Below, piece after piece: positions 25,220-32,553 of a stretch of 36,226 nt of DNA (its first letter is position 1; each line of letters opens with the position of its first letter). The stretch spans positions 1 to 36,226 of the forward strand of contig QIKW01000132.1 in assembly GCA_003231975.1 (NCBI GenBank). The letters run 5' to 3'. Below the pieces are notes generated by a model, which made no database searches, had not been told where the DNA came from, and saw nothing but the letters and a program-made list of their open reading frames with translations. Position numbers and translations under genes: made by a program. Source of the stretch: Acidimicrobiia bacterium. GTDB lineage: Bacteria; Actinomycetota; Acidimicrobiia; Acidimicrobiales; SZUA-35.

Positions 25220-26434
25220 TCACGAAATGCTCCGGTTAGATGGGGGTTGAATCTCAGCTGGGGCCCGATTGCGGGCTGATTCGATGGCCGCGTGCAGCAC
25301 GCGTTGGGTTTGCAGCGCGTCGGCGAAGTCGGGCATGGGAACGACCGGTAAGCCTCCACCGATCAGTGTCAAGATGTCGGCTGCCAGATTGACAAAGCTG
25401 TGCTCGTAACCAAGCCCGTGGGAATCGGGCCACCAGGCTTCGGTATAAGGATGGCCGTCGCCTCCCCTGGTGACATCAATTGTGGTCCAGCCCGCCGTTC
25501 GCCCCTCGCCACTTGCGTCGTAGATCCCAAGTTCGTTCATGCGTTCAAAGTCAAAGCGCAACGCACCGCGCTCGCCGTGGATCTCGAAGCGGTTTGCGTT
25601 GTGGTAGCCGGTTGCCAGTCGGCTCGCCTCGAACGACGCTATGCCTCCGCCACTCAGCCTGGCCAGAAAGAGGACGGCGTCATCCACGGTGCTAGGGCCC
25701 TTGACGCTGCCGGTGACCGCTTCGGCTCCGGCAATGTCGCCCCCCGAACCCTCTTGGAGGACATCACGTTCATCAATGAACCGCTGCTCTATCGCTCCTT
25801 CAACAACTGTGATCTCTTCGCCGGTAACGAACCGGACGGCATCGATGATGTGCGCGTTGAGGTCGCCGTGAGCGCCCGACCCGGCAATGTCGCCCTGGAA
25901 CCGCCACAGTAGAGGCGTGTCGGGACCACCCCAGCTCTGGAGATAGCAAGCCCTCGCGTGATAAATTCGTCCCAACTTGCCTGCTCTCACCAACTGGTGG
26001 GCCAGGGCCACCGCTGGCACGCGCCGATAGTTGAACCAGACAAAGGTCTGACCTGGTGCCGAAGCCGCGGCGGCCGCCATGGCCTCAGCGTCGGCAAGTG
26101 TGCCCGCCAGCGGTTTCTCACAAGCAACGTGTTTTCCGGCCTCAAGTGCGCCAATGGCCTGCTCTGCGTGGAGGTTGTTAGGTGTGGCGATGTCAACCAA
26201 GCCAATGTCGGGGTGTGACGTGGCCTCCACCCAGTTTGTGGTGGACTTGGACCAACCCCAGGTGGCAGCGAAGGTTTTGAGTTCAGCGGCGTTGCGGCCA
26301 ACGACGGTGTGCATGATCGGGCGCGGATCAACATCAAAGAACTTGCCGACCGTTGTCCAGGCGTTCGAATGGGCCCGGCCCATGAACTTTGAGCCCAGTA
26401 AGGCGACGTTGATCTGATTCACCACCGGCAACAT
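25220..26434 (-). CDS. Gfo/Idh/MocA family oxidoreductase
   Basis: NAD(P)-dependent dehydrogenase of 404 residues, oxidising a hydroxyl on a sugar, cyclitol or glycoside. The N-terminal Rossmann domain starts [19 protein letters not shown]. The signature EKP is at 106-108 with catalytic Lys107, and the proton-relay pattern [11 protein letters not shown] has D191, H195 and D198. FNYRRVPAV and YEHSF recall, from memory, the subgroup of levoglucosan dehydrogenase, which makes a 3-keto product. First enzyme gene after the importer, separated from livF by 18 bases and coupled to the isomerase gene. The likely first oxidation step of the pathway. Confidence 0.92.
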   Translation of the reverse strand: MLPVVNQINVALLGSKFMGRAHSNAWTTVGKFFDVDPRPIMHTVVGRNAAELKTFAATWGWSKSTTNWVEATSHPDIGLVDIATPNNLHAEQAIGALEAGKHVACEKPLAGTLADAEAMAAAAASAPGQTFVWFNYRRVPAVALAHQLVRAGKLGRIYHARACYLQSWGGPDTPLLWRFQGDIAGSGAHGDLNAHIIDAVRFVTGEEITVVEGAIEQRFIDERDVLQEGSGGDIAGAEAVTGSVKGPSTVDDAVLFLARLSGGGIASFEASRLATGYHNANRFEIHGERGALRFDFERMNELGIYDASGEGRTAGWTTIDVTRGGDGHPYTEAWWPDSHGLGYEHSFVNLAADILTLIGGGLPVVPMPDFADALQTQRVLHAAIESARNRAPAEIQPPSNRSIS

Positions 26435-26452
26435 TCCGTCATCCGAAGCACC

Positions 26453-27163
26453 TCATGCATCAACTCCTAGGTACTGCCGTTGCAGGTCGGCATCGTCGGA
26501 CAATTCATGGGATGTCGTCTCGATCTCGATTTGTCCGGAGACCATCACAAGTTGGCGGGTTGCCATCGAGGTGGCAGCCCGCAAGTTTTGCTCGACGACC
26601 AGAACGGCTGTGCCCTCTTCAACCAGCCGGTGCACTACCTCTATGAGCGTGTCGACGATCGTTGGGGCGAGGCCTTCTGATGGCTCGTCCATCAGGATCA
26701 ATTTACCGTTCAGCAACAACGCCCGTCCGACTGCGAGCATCTGCTGTTCGCCTCCGGACAGTTCAGCGCCACCGTTCTGGCGTCGCTCGGCAAGCCGGGG
26801 AAAGAGTTCATAAACAGCGGCGGGGGTCCAACGTTTGCCCCGCGTGCCCTTGGCCAGCATTTCCAGATGCTCATCAACAGTGAGCGACGGGAACAGTCTT
26901 CGACCTTGAGGAATGTAGGCGAGGCCGCGGCGAGCGATCCTGTCTGGGCTCAGGCCATCGATCCGGCTGCCTCCAAAGGTAATGGCTCCGGCCGACGGCT
27001 GAAGAAACCCCATCAACGTCTTGCACAACGTCGTCTTTCCCATGCCGTTTCTGCCAACAATGCACACCGCTTCCTGGCCCATCTCAAACGAAAGATTCTC
27101 AAGGACCTGCGATGCTCCGTAGCCGGCGCACAACCCATCAACCCGAAGCACGGAGTCGCTCAC
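26453..27163 (-). CDS. livF: Branched-chain-type ABC transporter ATP-binding protein LivF
   Basis: One of two ATPases of the importer, 236 residues. Walker A is GRNGMGKTT, the signature ELSGGEQQML, Walker B LILMDEPSEGL, and the switch His is replaced by Gln in VVEQN, as is normal in LivF. The start is GTG at 27163, overlapping the livG stop (GTGA). Products of livF and livG would drive the LivHM channel. Although the family is named for branched-chain amino acids, members carry many substrates such as amides, urea, aromatic acids and polyols; the surrounding sugar-type enzymes argue for a non-amino-acid substrate here. Confidence 0.93.
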   Translation of the reverse strand: MSDSVLRVDGLCAGYGASQVLENLSFEMGQEAVCIVGRNGMGKTTLCKTLMGFLQPSAGAITFGGSRIDGLSPDRIARRGLAYIPQGRRLFPSLTVDEHLEMLAKGTRGKRWTPAAVYELFPRLAERRQNGGAELSGGEQQMLAVGRALLLNGKLILMDEPSEGLAPTIVDTLIEVVHRLVEEGTAVLVVEQNLRAATSMATRQLVMVSGQIEIETTSHELSDDADLQRQYLGVDA

Positions 27164-27945
27164 GAAGCCGCCTCCTCACCAAGGTAAATCGCGTGCACAA
27201 GCGGGTTGCGCCGGATTTCGTCGGGCGTTCCGGTTGCCACCACCTCGCCATCAGACATTACGACCACGCGGTCGGCAACGCTTAGGGCCACCTCCATGTC
27301 GTGTTCGATAAGAATCAAAGTGCTGTCGACAGGTAGCGCCTCCAAGAGTTCTACCAACCTCTCGCGCTCACCCTTTGACAAGCCAGACGCCGGTTCGTCA
27401 AGCATGATCAGATCGGGTTCGGTCACCAGGGCGATGCCAATCTCAAGTTGACGCTGTTGACCATGGGCCAGGTCGGCGACCTGAGCGCTCAACTGGTCGG
27501 TCAACCAAACCATCCCTGCTGCCTCTCGCGCCTTGGCTCTGAGTTCGGCGTCCTTTGCGTTTCGCCACAACGACAGGTGTCGCCGCTGCTTGCCGGTCTG
27601 GGCCAAATAGAGGTTGTCCTCAACGGTCAGCCCAGGGAAAAGCCGCGTTTTCTGGTAGGTGCGTGCCACTCCCAGTTGTGGTCTTAGCCTCGATGGGAGC
27701 GCCGTGCAGTCGACCCCCTTAATGAGGACCTTGCCCTCAGACGGGGTGATGTCGCCTGCTATCGCGTTGAACAGCGTCGTCTTGCCAGCTCCGTTTGGCC
27801 CAAGTACGGCCAACCGGTCACCTTCAACAACCTCAAGGTCAACCGAACTCAAGGCCAGCAACCCTCCGAACGCCACGGTTACAGACTCAAGCCATAACAA
27901 AGATCTATGGCTCTCGATCTGTGTAACCGCAGCGTTGGAGGTCAT
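27160..27945 (-). CDS. livG: Branched-chain-type ABC transporter ATP-binding protein LivG
   Basis: Second ATPase of the importer, 261 residues. Walker A GPNGAGKTT, a degenerate signature DLAHGQQRQLEI (normally LSxGQQ), Walker B LIMLDEPASGLS and the His switch LILIEHDM. The family-typical VARTYQKTRLFPGLTVEDN is present. I chose ATG 27945, which begins just before the conserved region and clears the livK stop by 19 bases; the frame remains open further upstream into livK without similarity. The Ala-His in place of the usual Ser in the signature motif (LAHGQQ) also occurs in other LivG proteins, so it need not impair ATP hydrolysis. Confidence 0.92.
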   Translation of the reverse strand: MTSNAAVTQIESHRSLLWLESVTVAFGGLLALSSVDLEVVEGDRLAVLGPNGAGKTTLFNAIAGDITPSEGKVLIKGVDCTALPSRLRPQLGVARTYQKTRLFPGLTVEDNLYLAQTGKQRRHLSLWRNAKDAELRAKAREAAGMVWLTDQLSAQVADLAHGQQRQLEIGIALVTEPDLIMLDEPASGLSKGERERLVELLEALPVDSTLILIEHDMEVALSVADRVVVMSDGEVVATGTPDEIRRNPLVHAIYLGEEAAS

Positions 27946-27964
27946 GATTGACTGCTTGGGCCCG

Positions 27965-29521
27965 TTAGCGTTGGGGGACGCCGTCGATGACGGGAATGGA
28001 GTTGCCCTGCCACGGAAGATCGCGAGGTTCACACGCGGTGTTGTCACGCTCTGGTGGATCGGTTTCGGTTGAGTATGTGCCCCCAAATGTCTGATCAACC
28101 CCAGGGATGATGGCAACGGTCTGTTGCACGATCTCCCCTGAGGCCTCGTCAAGCACTAGCTGGGCAACGAAGGTGTCGACGATGGCCTGACGGTTCTCGT
28201 CGAGGGTGATTGGTCCGTATGGCGCCTGCAACTCGAGGTTCGACAGGGCCTCACGAAGCGCAGCCTGATTGTTGCTCATGTCGCCGCCAACCTGCTCGAG
28301 GGCCTGCACGAAGGCGAGGCCGGCCGTGTAGTAGCCGTAGGCGAAGCCGAAGCCCAACGCAGTTGACGGCGGGCCTGGTTCGTTTCCGGTCAAGCCGCCG
28401 GACAGCGTGTCCCACGCGGCGTCGGCGCTGGCGAGATAGGCCTCAATTTCAGGGGTTGTGATATCGCCAGGCAACGAGGCGAACCCGCCAACGTAAGCCC
28501 CTGCGATGTCGGTTCCCAAGGCATCGGCGAGCGCCGGGCTGAAGAACAAGTTGCCCGCATGTTGGTCACCGGTGAGGTCGCCCTTGGCGTTCAGGAAGGC
28601 TTCAAGCGATGCGTTGGTACCAGTACCGCCAATAACCCAGAAGTAGCCATCCACTTCATCTGGGTTCGGCAGTTGCTGCACAAACGACGAATAGTCGGTC
28701 GTCCCGAGCGGTGGGAACACCTGCGAAACAATCTGACCACCAGCCGCACAGAAATCTGCCACGAATCCACCAGCTGATGTCCAGCCGAATCCGTAGTCGT
28801 CGGCAATAACGGCTGCGGTCCTCCAGCCGCCCTCGTTGTAGAGGATGTCGCCGATGCCGGCGTTCCACTGCGCACCATCACCGTTGAACCTAAAGAAGTT
28901 AGGAGCCCGGACCGCCAGCGTGCTGTCCTGAGCACCAGAGATGCCGTTGATGAAGGTGACCTCTGGGTTATCAAGGGCGTAGTTGGCGATTGCAATCCCC
29001 TCGTCGCCCGAGAGTGGACCGATTACAACGTTGGCGCCATCTTGTTCAACCAAAGTGCGCACTTCCTGGATCGCTCGATCAGCGGTGTCATCACCACAGC
29101 CAATCCCAACCAACTCTATGGGAACACCAGCAACCGAGGCCCCGCTGAAGCCGTCAAGCGCGGTGTCAGCCGACGTCGAAGTTGCGCCGGCTCCGTTGAT
29201 CAAGGCAAGCGTGGCGCCAGCAACGACATCTTCGTGGAAACCGCCGAACGCCCCTTCACACTCGCCCATGATCCCGAGGCGAATAGTGTTGTCGTCATCA
29301 GCCGGTGGGTCATCAGCGGGCGGGTCATCAGCCGGTGGGTCATCGGCAGGCGGGTCATCAGCCGGTGGGTCGTCGGCAGGTGCCGTGCTTTCTGCGGGGG
29401 CTGTAGTTGGCGACGCGTCACCGTCGTCACCGTCGTCACCGCCACAGGCCGCTGCTATCAATACGATTGCGAAGAGGACACCGAGCAGGCTCGGCAACCT
29501 CCGATTCTTGTTCGGTTTCAT
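27965..29521 (-). CDS. livK: ABC transporter substrate-binding lipoprotein (LivK-like)
   Basis: Extracytoplasmic solute receptor of the importer, 518 residues. The signal peptide ends in the lipobox LIAAAC with C26 lipidated. An acidic linker rich in D, P and A (about 27-75) contains five PADDP repeats, which would tether the binding domain away from the membrane. The periplasmic-binding-protein type 1 fold follows, with TIRLGIMGECEGAFGGF, VGIGCGDDTADRAIQEVRTL, VVIGPLSGDEGIAIA and WRTAAVIADDYGFGW. The length beyond the usual roughly 400 comes from the linker and inserts. No clear amino-acid ligand signature, so substrate unknown. SD GGGAG before ATG 29521. Confidence 0.92.
   Translation of the reverse strand: MKPNKNRRLPSLLGVLFAIVLIAAACGGDDGDDGDASPTTAPAESTAPADDPPADDPPADDPPADDPPADDPPADDDNTIRLGIMGECEGAFGGFHEDVVAGATLALINGAGATSTSADTALDGFSGASVAGVPIELVGIGCGDDTADRAIQEVRTLVEQDGANVVIGPLSGDEGIAIANYALDNPEVTFINGISGAQDSTLAVRAPNFFRFNGDGAQWNAGIGDILYNEGGWRTAAVIADDYGFGWTSAGGFVADFCAAGGQIVSQVFPPLGTTDYSSFVQQLPNPDEVDGYFWVIGGTGTNASLEAFLNAKGDLTGDQHAGNLFFSPALADALGTDIAGAYVGGFASLPGDITTPEIEAYLASADAAWDTLSGGLTGNEPGPPSTALGFGFAYGYYTAGLAFVQALEQVGGDMSNNQAALREALSNLELQAPYGPITLDENRQAIVDTFVAQLVLDEASGEIVQQTVAIIPGVDQTFGGTYSTETDPPERDNTACEPRDLPWQGNSIPVIDGVPQR
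29294..29383. repeat. Six 15-base tandem repeats in livK
   Basis: Six consecutive 15-base units encode the DDPPA linker repeats. Units alternate between two variants, gtcatcagccggtgg and versions ending in gcgggcgg or ggcaggcgg, so a 30-base higher-order period is visible. Expected to be length-variable among relatives by slippage. Confidence 0.8.
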
Positions 29522-29581
29522 GGAAACGCTCCCTGGGTTGGATTGGTTATTGCCTCGGTGGTCACTTGACTTCGTGGGCCC

Positions 29582-30637
29582 TCACTGCCCATTTGTTCGC
29601 AATGAAGATCCGTCGCCCTCGGGGTTGGATCGCCTGAAGGCAAGGCGAATCCCGTGCTCAATGCGCGCAATGATCCCGGCTAGTCCGTCGGGTGATGCAA
29701 GCATGATCAGAAGCAGAAGAAGCCCGATTACGGTGTTGAAGCGCTCTTCTGCCAGAAGCCGTTCTTCCAAGAGTCCTTCGATGCTTCCTAGAAACGGGAT
29801 ATCTCGAAGATAGATATTGGCTCCAATGAAAACGAACGCCCCCAGCCAGGCCCCTTCAAGGTGAGATATTCCACCGATCACAGCGATGATCAATAGGTCC
29901 AGGGTTGGGCCGATGCTGATTGATGTGGGGTCGATCTGGCCGTTCCACCAGATGTTCAGTACCCCGGCGAGGCCGGCAACGAATCCAGCCAAGGTAAAGG
30001 CGAGCGTTCGATGGAGTTGCACGTTGAACCCAAGCGACGACATTCGCACCGGATCGTCTCGTACCCCTTGAAGGGCCAAGCCGAACGGCGTTCTTGCTAT
30101 GGCGCGAAACCCCACGTATGCAAGCATCGATAACACCAGAGCGGCGTAGTAGAGCCGCTTGGGGCGATCATCAAAGAATCCCGGCGGGTCAATACCGGTG
30201 ATCCCGCCAAACCCCGAAAAGGTTGTGACCTGACCGAAGAAAAAGAAGCCGACGACGGCATAGGTCAGGGTGAGCATCAAGAAGTAGATGCCAGTGGAGC
30301 GAGCCGACAGAATGCCCAGCAGCAAGGCCAGCAGGGTTGCCGCCACCAGCGCGATGAAGACCCCTGTCCATGGGCCCCACCCCAAGTTGAGGCCACGCCC
30401 ACTCTCAGCAACCACGTTGCCAACGGCAAAGCCCGCTACGCCAAAGATCAGCCATTGAGCGAGCGAAACCATGCCGCCGTAGGCCGACAAGAACACCATG
30501 GTTGATGCGGCCAAACCCAGCATCAGCGTGCGGGTTGCCACAAAGTCGACGAAGAAGTCAGACCCGAAGGCGGGCAGGAGGATCAGGGCTACGCAGGTCA
30601 GTGCTACCGCTACGTTTCTGGCCGACAGTGAGATCAT
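29582..30637 (-). CDS. livM: Branched-chain-type ABC transporter permease LivM
   Basis: Inner-membrane channel subunit, 351 residues, about eight to ten helices. It shows the family patterns LGLAASTMVFLSAYGGMVSLAQ, GIYFLMLTLTYAVVGFFFFG and GGITGIDPP. The loop that contacts the ATPases is GFRAIARTPFGLALQGVRDDPVRMSSLG, and a C-terminal GGISHLEGAWLGAFVF is typical. Start ATG 30637 follows GGAGGG and overlaps the livH stop by ATGA; the earlier frame reading is livH antisense to itself and not coding. It lies 60 bases before livK. Confidence 0.92.
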   Translation of the reverse strand: MISLSARNVAVALTCVALILLPAFGSDFFVDFVATRTLMLGLAASTMVFLSAYGGMVSLAQWLIFGVAGFAVGNVVAESGRGLNLGWGPWTGVFIALVAATLLALLLGILSARSTGIYFLMLTLTYAVVGFFFFGQVTTFSGFGGITGIDPPGFFDDRPKRLYYAALVLSMLAYVGFRAIARTPFGLALQGVRDDPVRMSSLGFNVQLHRTLAFTLAGFVAGLAGVLNIWWNGQIDPTSISIGPTLDLLIIAVIGGISHLEGAWLGAFVFIGANIYLRDIPFLGSIEGLLEERLLAEERFNTVIGLLLLLIMLASPDGLAGIIARIEHGIRLAFRRSNPEGDGSSLRTNGQ

Positions 30638-31743
30638 TCCGCCCTCCCGAACAAGCCGTTGGGCCGTACCGCCAGCACAATCGCCAGCGTGCCAAGGGTG
30701 AAGATGATCGAATAGAAGGTGTAGGCCGATGGTAAGTACGCGGGCGAGAACGCTGTGACCATCCCGAAGAGAACTGAGCCAGCCACTGCCCCTTTGATTG
30801 ACCCGAGCCCGCCGATGATCACAACTATCAGTGAGTTCAGAAGCCACTGTCCGTCCGTGCCGGGAGCCGCACCGGCAAACGACGCTCCCATGGCGCCGCC
30901 CATTCCGGCCAGGAACGAACCAACGAAGAACGTGATTCCAAACACAACCGCAACATTGATGCCCAGAGCCCGCACCATCTCCTCATCATCAACTCCGGCC
31001 CGAATCACCATGCCCATGCGCGTCTTGTTCAGCCACAACCACAACGCAATGCCAACCACAATTGCTATGCCAAGCATGAAGATGCGACTGAACGCGTAGC
31101 GCTGACCCAGAATCTCGAAGAAATGCACCACGCTTCCTGGCCACACCATCTTCTTCGCCAATCCCCCGAACTGAAGGAGCATCTGATCGGCCAGGACCAC
31201 AGACACAGCGATGGTGATGATGGCCTGGCGTAGATCTTGGCCTTGGTTCCAGCGTAGGAACAATTGCTGCATCACCACGCCGAGGACAGCCACAACCGTT
31301 GCTCCGACCAACAGCGGAACGACCCAGGCGAACATTGAGACCTCGGCCGATTCGATGTTGCGTGACTTGCCAACCATGGTCTGCTGGAGTTGAATCCCGA
31401 CATAGGCCGCCAGCAGAAACATTGCACCGTGGGCCATATTTACCGTGCGCATCAAGCCGAAGATCAGAGTGAACCCCGAAGCCACAACAAACAGCAAACC
31501 GGCAAAGGTGAGCCCATCGAGAAGGGTCACGAGGAACTCACCCGGCTCTTCGATTGCAGCACCGGCTGAGGTTTTGACTGTCCACGACCGATCTGCCAGG
31601 AACAGAATCCACAGCACCGCGAACGCGACTATGAGCCCAACCATGATGGTGGGAATGACCCTGAGCGCGCGAAGGCTTCTCGGTGTCAGATGTAACATGC
31701 CGAACTTGATGTCGGCGACGTCAGTCGAGGCTTCCCCGGACAC
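30634..31743 (-). CDS. livH: Branched-chain-type ABC transporter permease LivH
   Basis: First gene of the import operon and partner channel subunit to LivM, 369 residues with about eight helices. A long N-terminal extension (about 1-75, including one extra helix at 28-50) precedes the standard LivH start at LLDGLTFAGLLFVVASGFTL. Family marks are FGLMRTVNMAHGAMFLLAAY, the ATPase loop KTRMGMVIRAGVDDEEMVRA and LNSLIVVIIGGLGSIKGAVAG. GTG 31743 has the excellent Shine-Dalgarno GGGAGGAG five bases upstream. Its promoter should lie in the 189-base gap to the response regulator, which holds a LacI-type palindrome. Confidence 0.92.
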   Translation of the reverse strand: MSGEASTDVADIKFGMLHLTPRSLRALRVIPTIMVGLIVAFAVLWILFLADRSWTVKTSAGAAIEEPGEFLVTLLDGLTFAGLLFVVASGFTLIFGLMRTVNMAHGAMFLLAAYVGIQLQQTMVGKSRNIESAEVSMFAWVVPLLVGATVVAVLGVVMQQLFLRWNQGQDLRQAIITIAVSVVLADQMLLQFGGLAKKMVWPGSVVHFFEILGQRYAFSRIFMLGIAIVVGIALWLWLNKTRMGMVIRAGVDDEEMVRALGINVAVVFGITFFVGSFLAGMGGAMGASFAGAAPGTDGQWLLNSLIVVIIGGLGSIKGAVAGSVLFGMVTAFSPAYLPSAYTFYSIIFTLGTLAIVLAVRPNGLFGRAE

Positions 31744-31900
31744 GGTCTCCTCCCTGAATACGAACCTAACGATGGGACTCTGTGACGAACAGAGGCGAGA
31801 GAAGCATGCGATTGGCGCGTTAGAGGGGGCGCGAAAGAACTAGGCCCAACCAGAGCGATGCCCCTGGCGATGTGGATTGATCGCGTCTAGCCAAACGCCC

Positions 31901-31914
31901 TGAAAACGCTTTCA
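31901..31914. promoter_or_regulatory. LacI/cre-type operator upstream of livH operon
   Basis: TGAAAACGCTTTCA is a near-perfect palindrome that fits the TGWAANCGNTNWCA consensus of LacI-family and CcpA sites at every fixed position. It lies between the response-regulator stop and livH, 158 bases before the livH start. The rest of 31744-31932 holds no gene I can support. No LacI-family gene is in the window, so the regulator would be encoded elsewhere. Confidence 0.5.
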
Positions 31915-31932
31915 TCTAGTGCCGGAGCCCGG

Positions 31933-32553
31933 TCAGTGTCTGGAACGCAGAATCACCGACGCCGCCTCGGTACGGGTCTGCACCTGGAGCTTCATCAGAA
32001 TGCTGCTGACATGATTCTTGACCGTGAAGATGCTCAGCTCCAGATGGTCGGCCATCTCAGCGTTTGTTCTTCCCTCAGCCACGAGATTGGCCACTTCCCC
32101 TTCGCGCGCAGTAAGCGAGGAAATGCCAGCGGGGCCGGCTCGCCCCATCAGAGCGCGGGTGACCTCGGGCGAAAACGCGCTTTGCCCGGCGGCCGCGCTG
32201 CGCACCGCTCTAGCCAGCGATTCGGCCTCGACAGACTTCACTAGGTAGCAGTTGGCGCCAGCATCAATGGCCTCGCGGACGCGTCGAGCCTCGGAGAAAC
32301 TCGAAAGGGCCACTATGCCAAGGCCGGCGTCGTCCCTGCGAAGCTGTCGGATTGCCTCGGTGCCGCCGATGCCGGGCATCACTAGGTCCATCACAACCAC
32401 GTCGGGGCACAACCGGGAGACAGCGGTAATCGCCGACTCGCCGCTGGGAGCCTCGCCAACAACATCAAGATCACCAAACGACGCCAGACAGGCGCTGACC
32501 CCCTCGCGGAGGAGGTCGTGATCATCAACGACCAGAACAGAGATGGTGGTCAT
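31933..32553 (-). CDS. NarL/LuxR-family response regulator
   Basis: DNA-binding output of the two-component system, 206 residues. The receiver domain (about 4-120) has the acidic pair D10-D11, phosphoacceptor D56 in VVVMDLVMP and the conserved Lys in CYLVKSV. The LuxR-type helix-turn-helix (about 143-203) shows SLTAREGEVANLVAEGRTNA and FTVKNHVSSILMKL. It overlaps the kinase gene by ATGA at 32550-32553, so partners are made together. Lying just upstream of the livH operon on the same strand, it may control that operon, but distance and a separate palindrome leave this open. Confidence 0.93.
   Translation of the reverse strand: MTTISVLVVDDHDLLREGVSACLASFGDLDVVGEAPSGESAITAVSRLCPDVVVMDLVMPGIGGTEAIRQLRRDDAGLGIVALSSFSEARRVREAIDAGANCYLVKSVEAESLARAVRSAAAGQSAFSPEVTRALMGRAGPAGISSLTAREGEVANLVAEGRTNAEMADHLELSIFTVKNHVSSILMKLQVQTRTEAASVILRSRH

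Noticed and set aside
28983-29813. 276-codon plus-strand frame opposite livK
   Set aside because: Its SSAGG repeats are only the antisense reading of the DDPPA repeat DNA; livK is the real gene.
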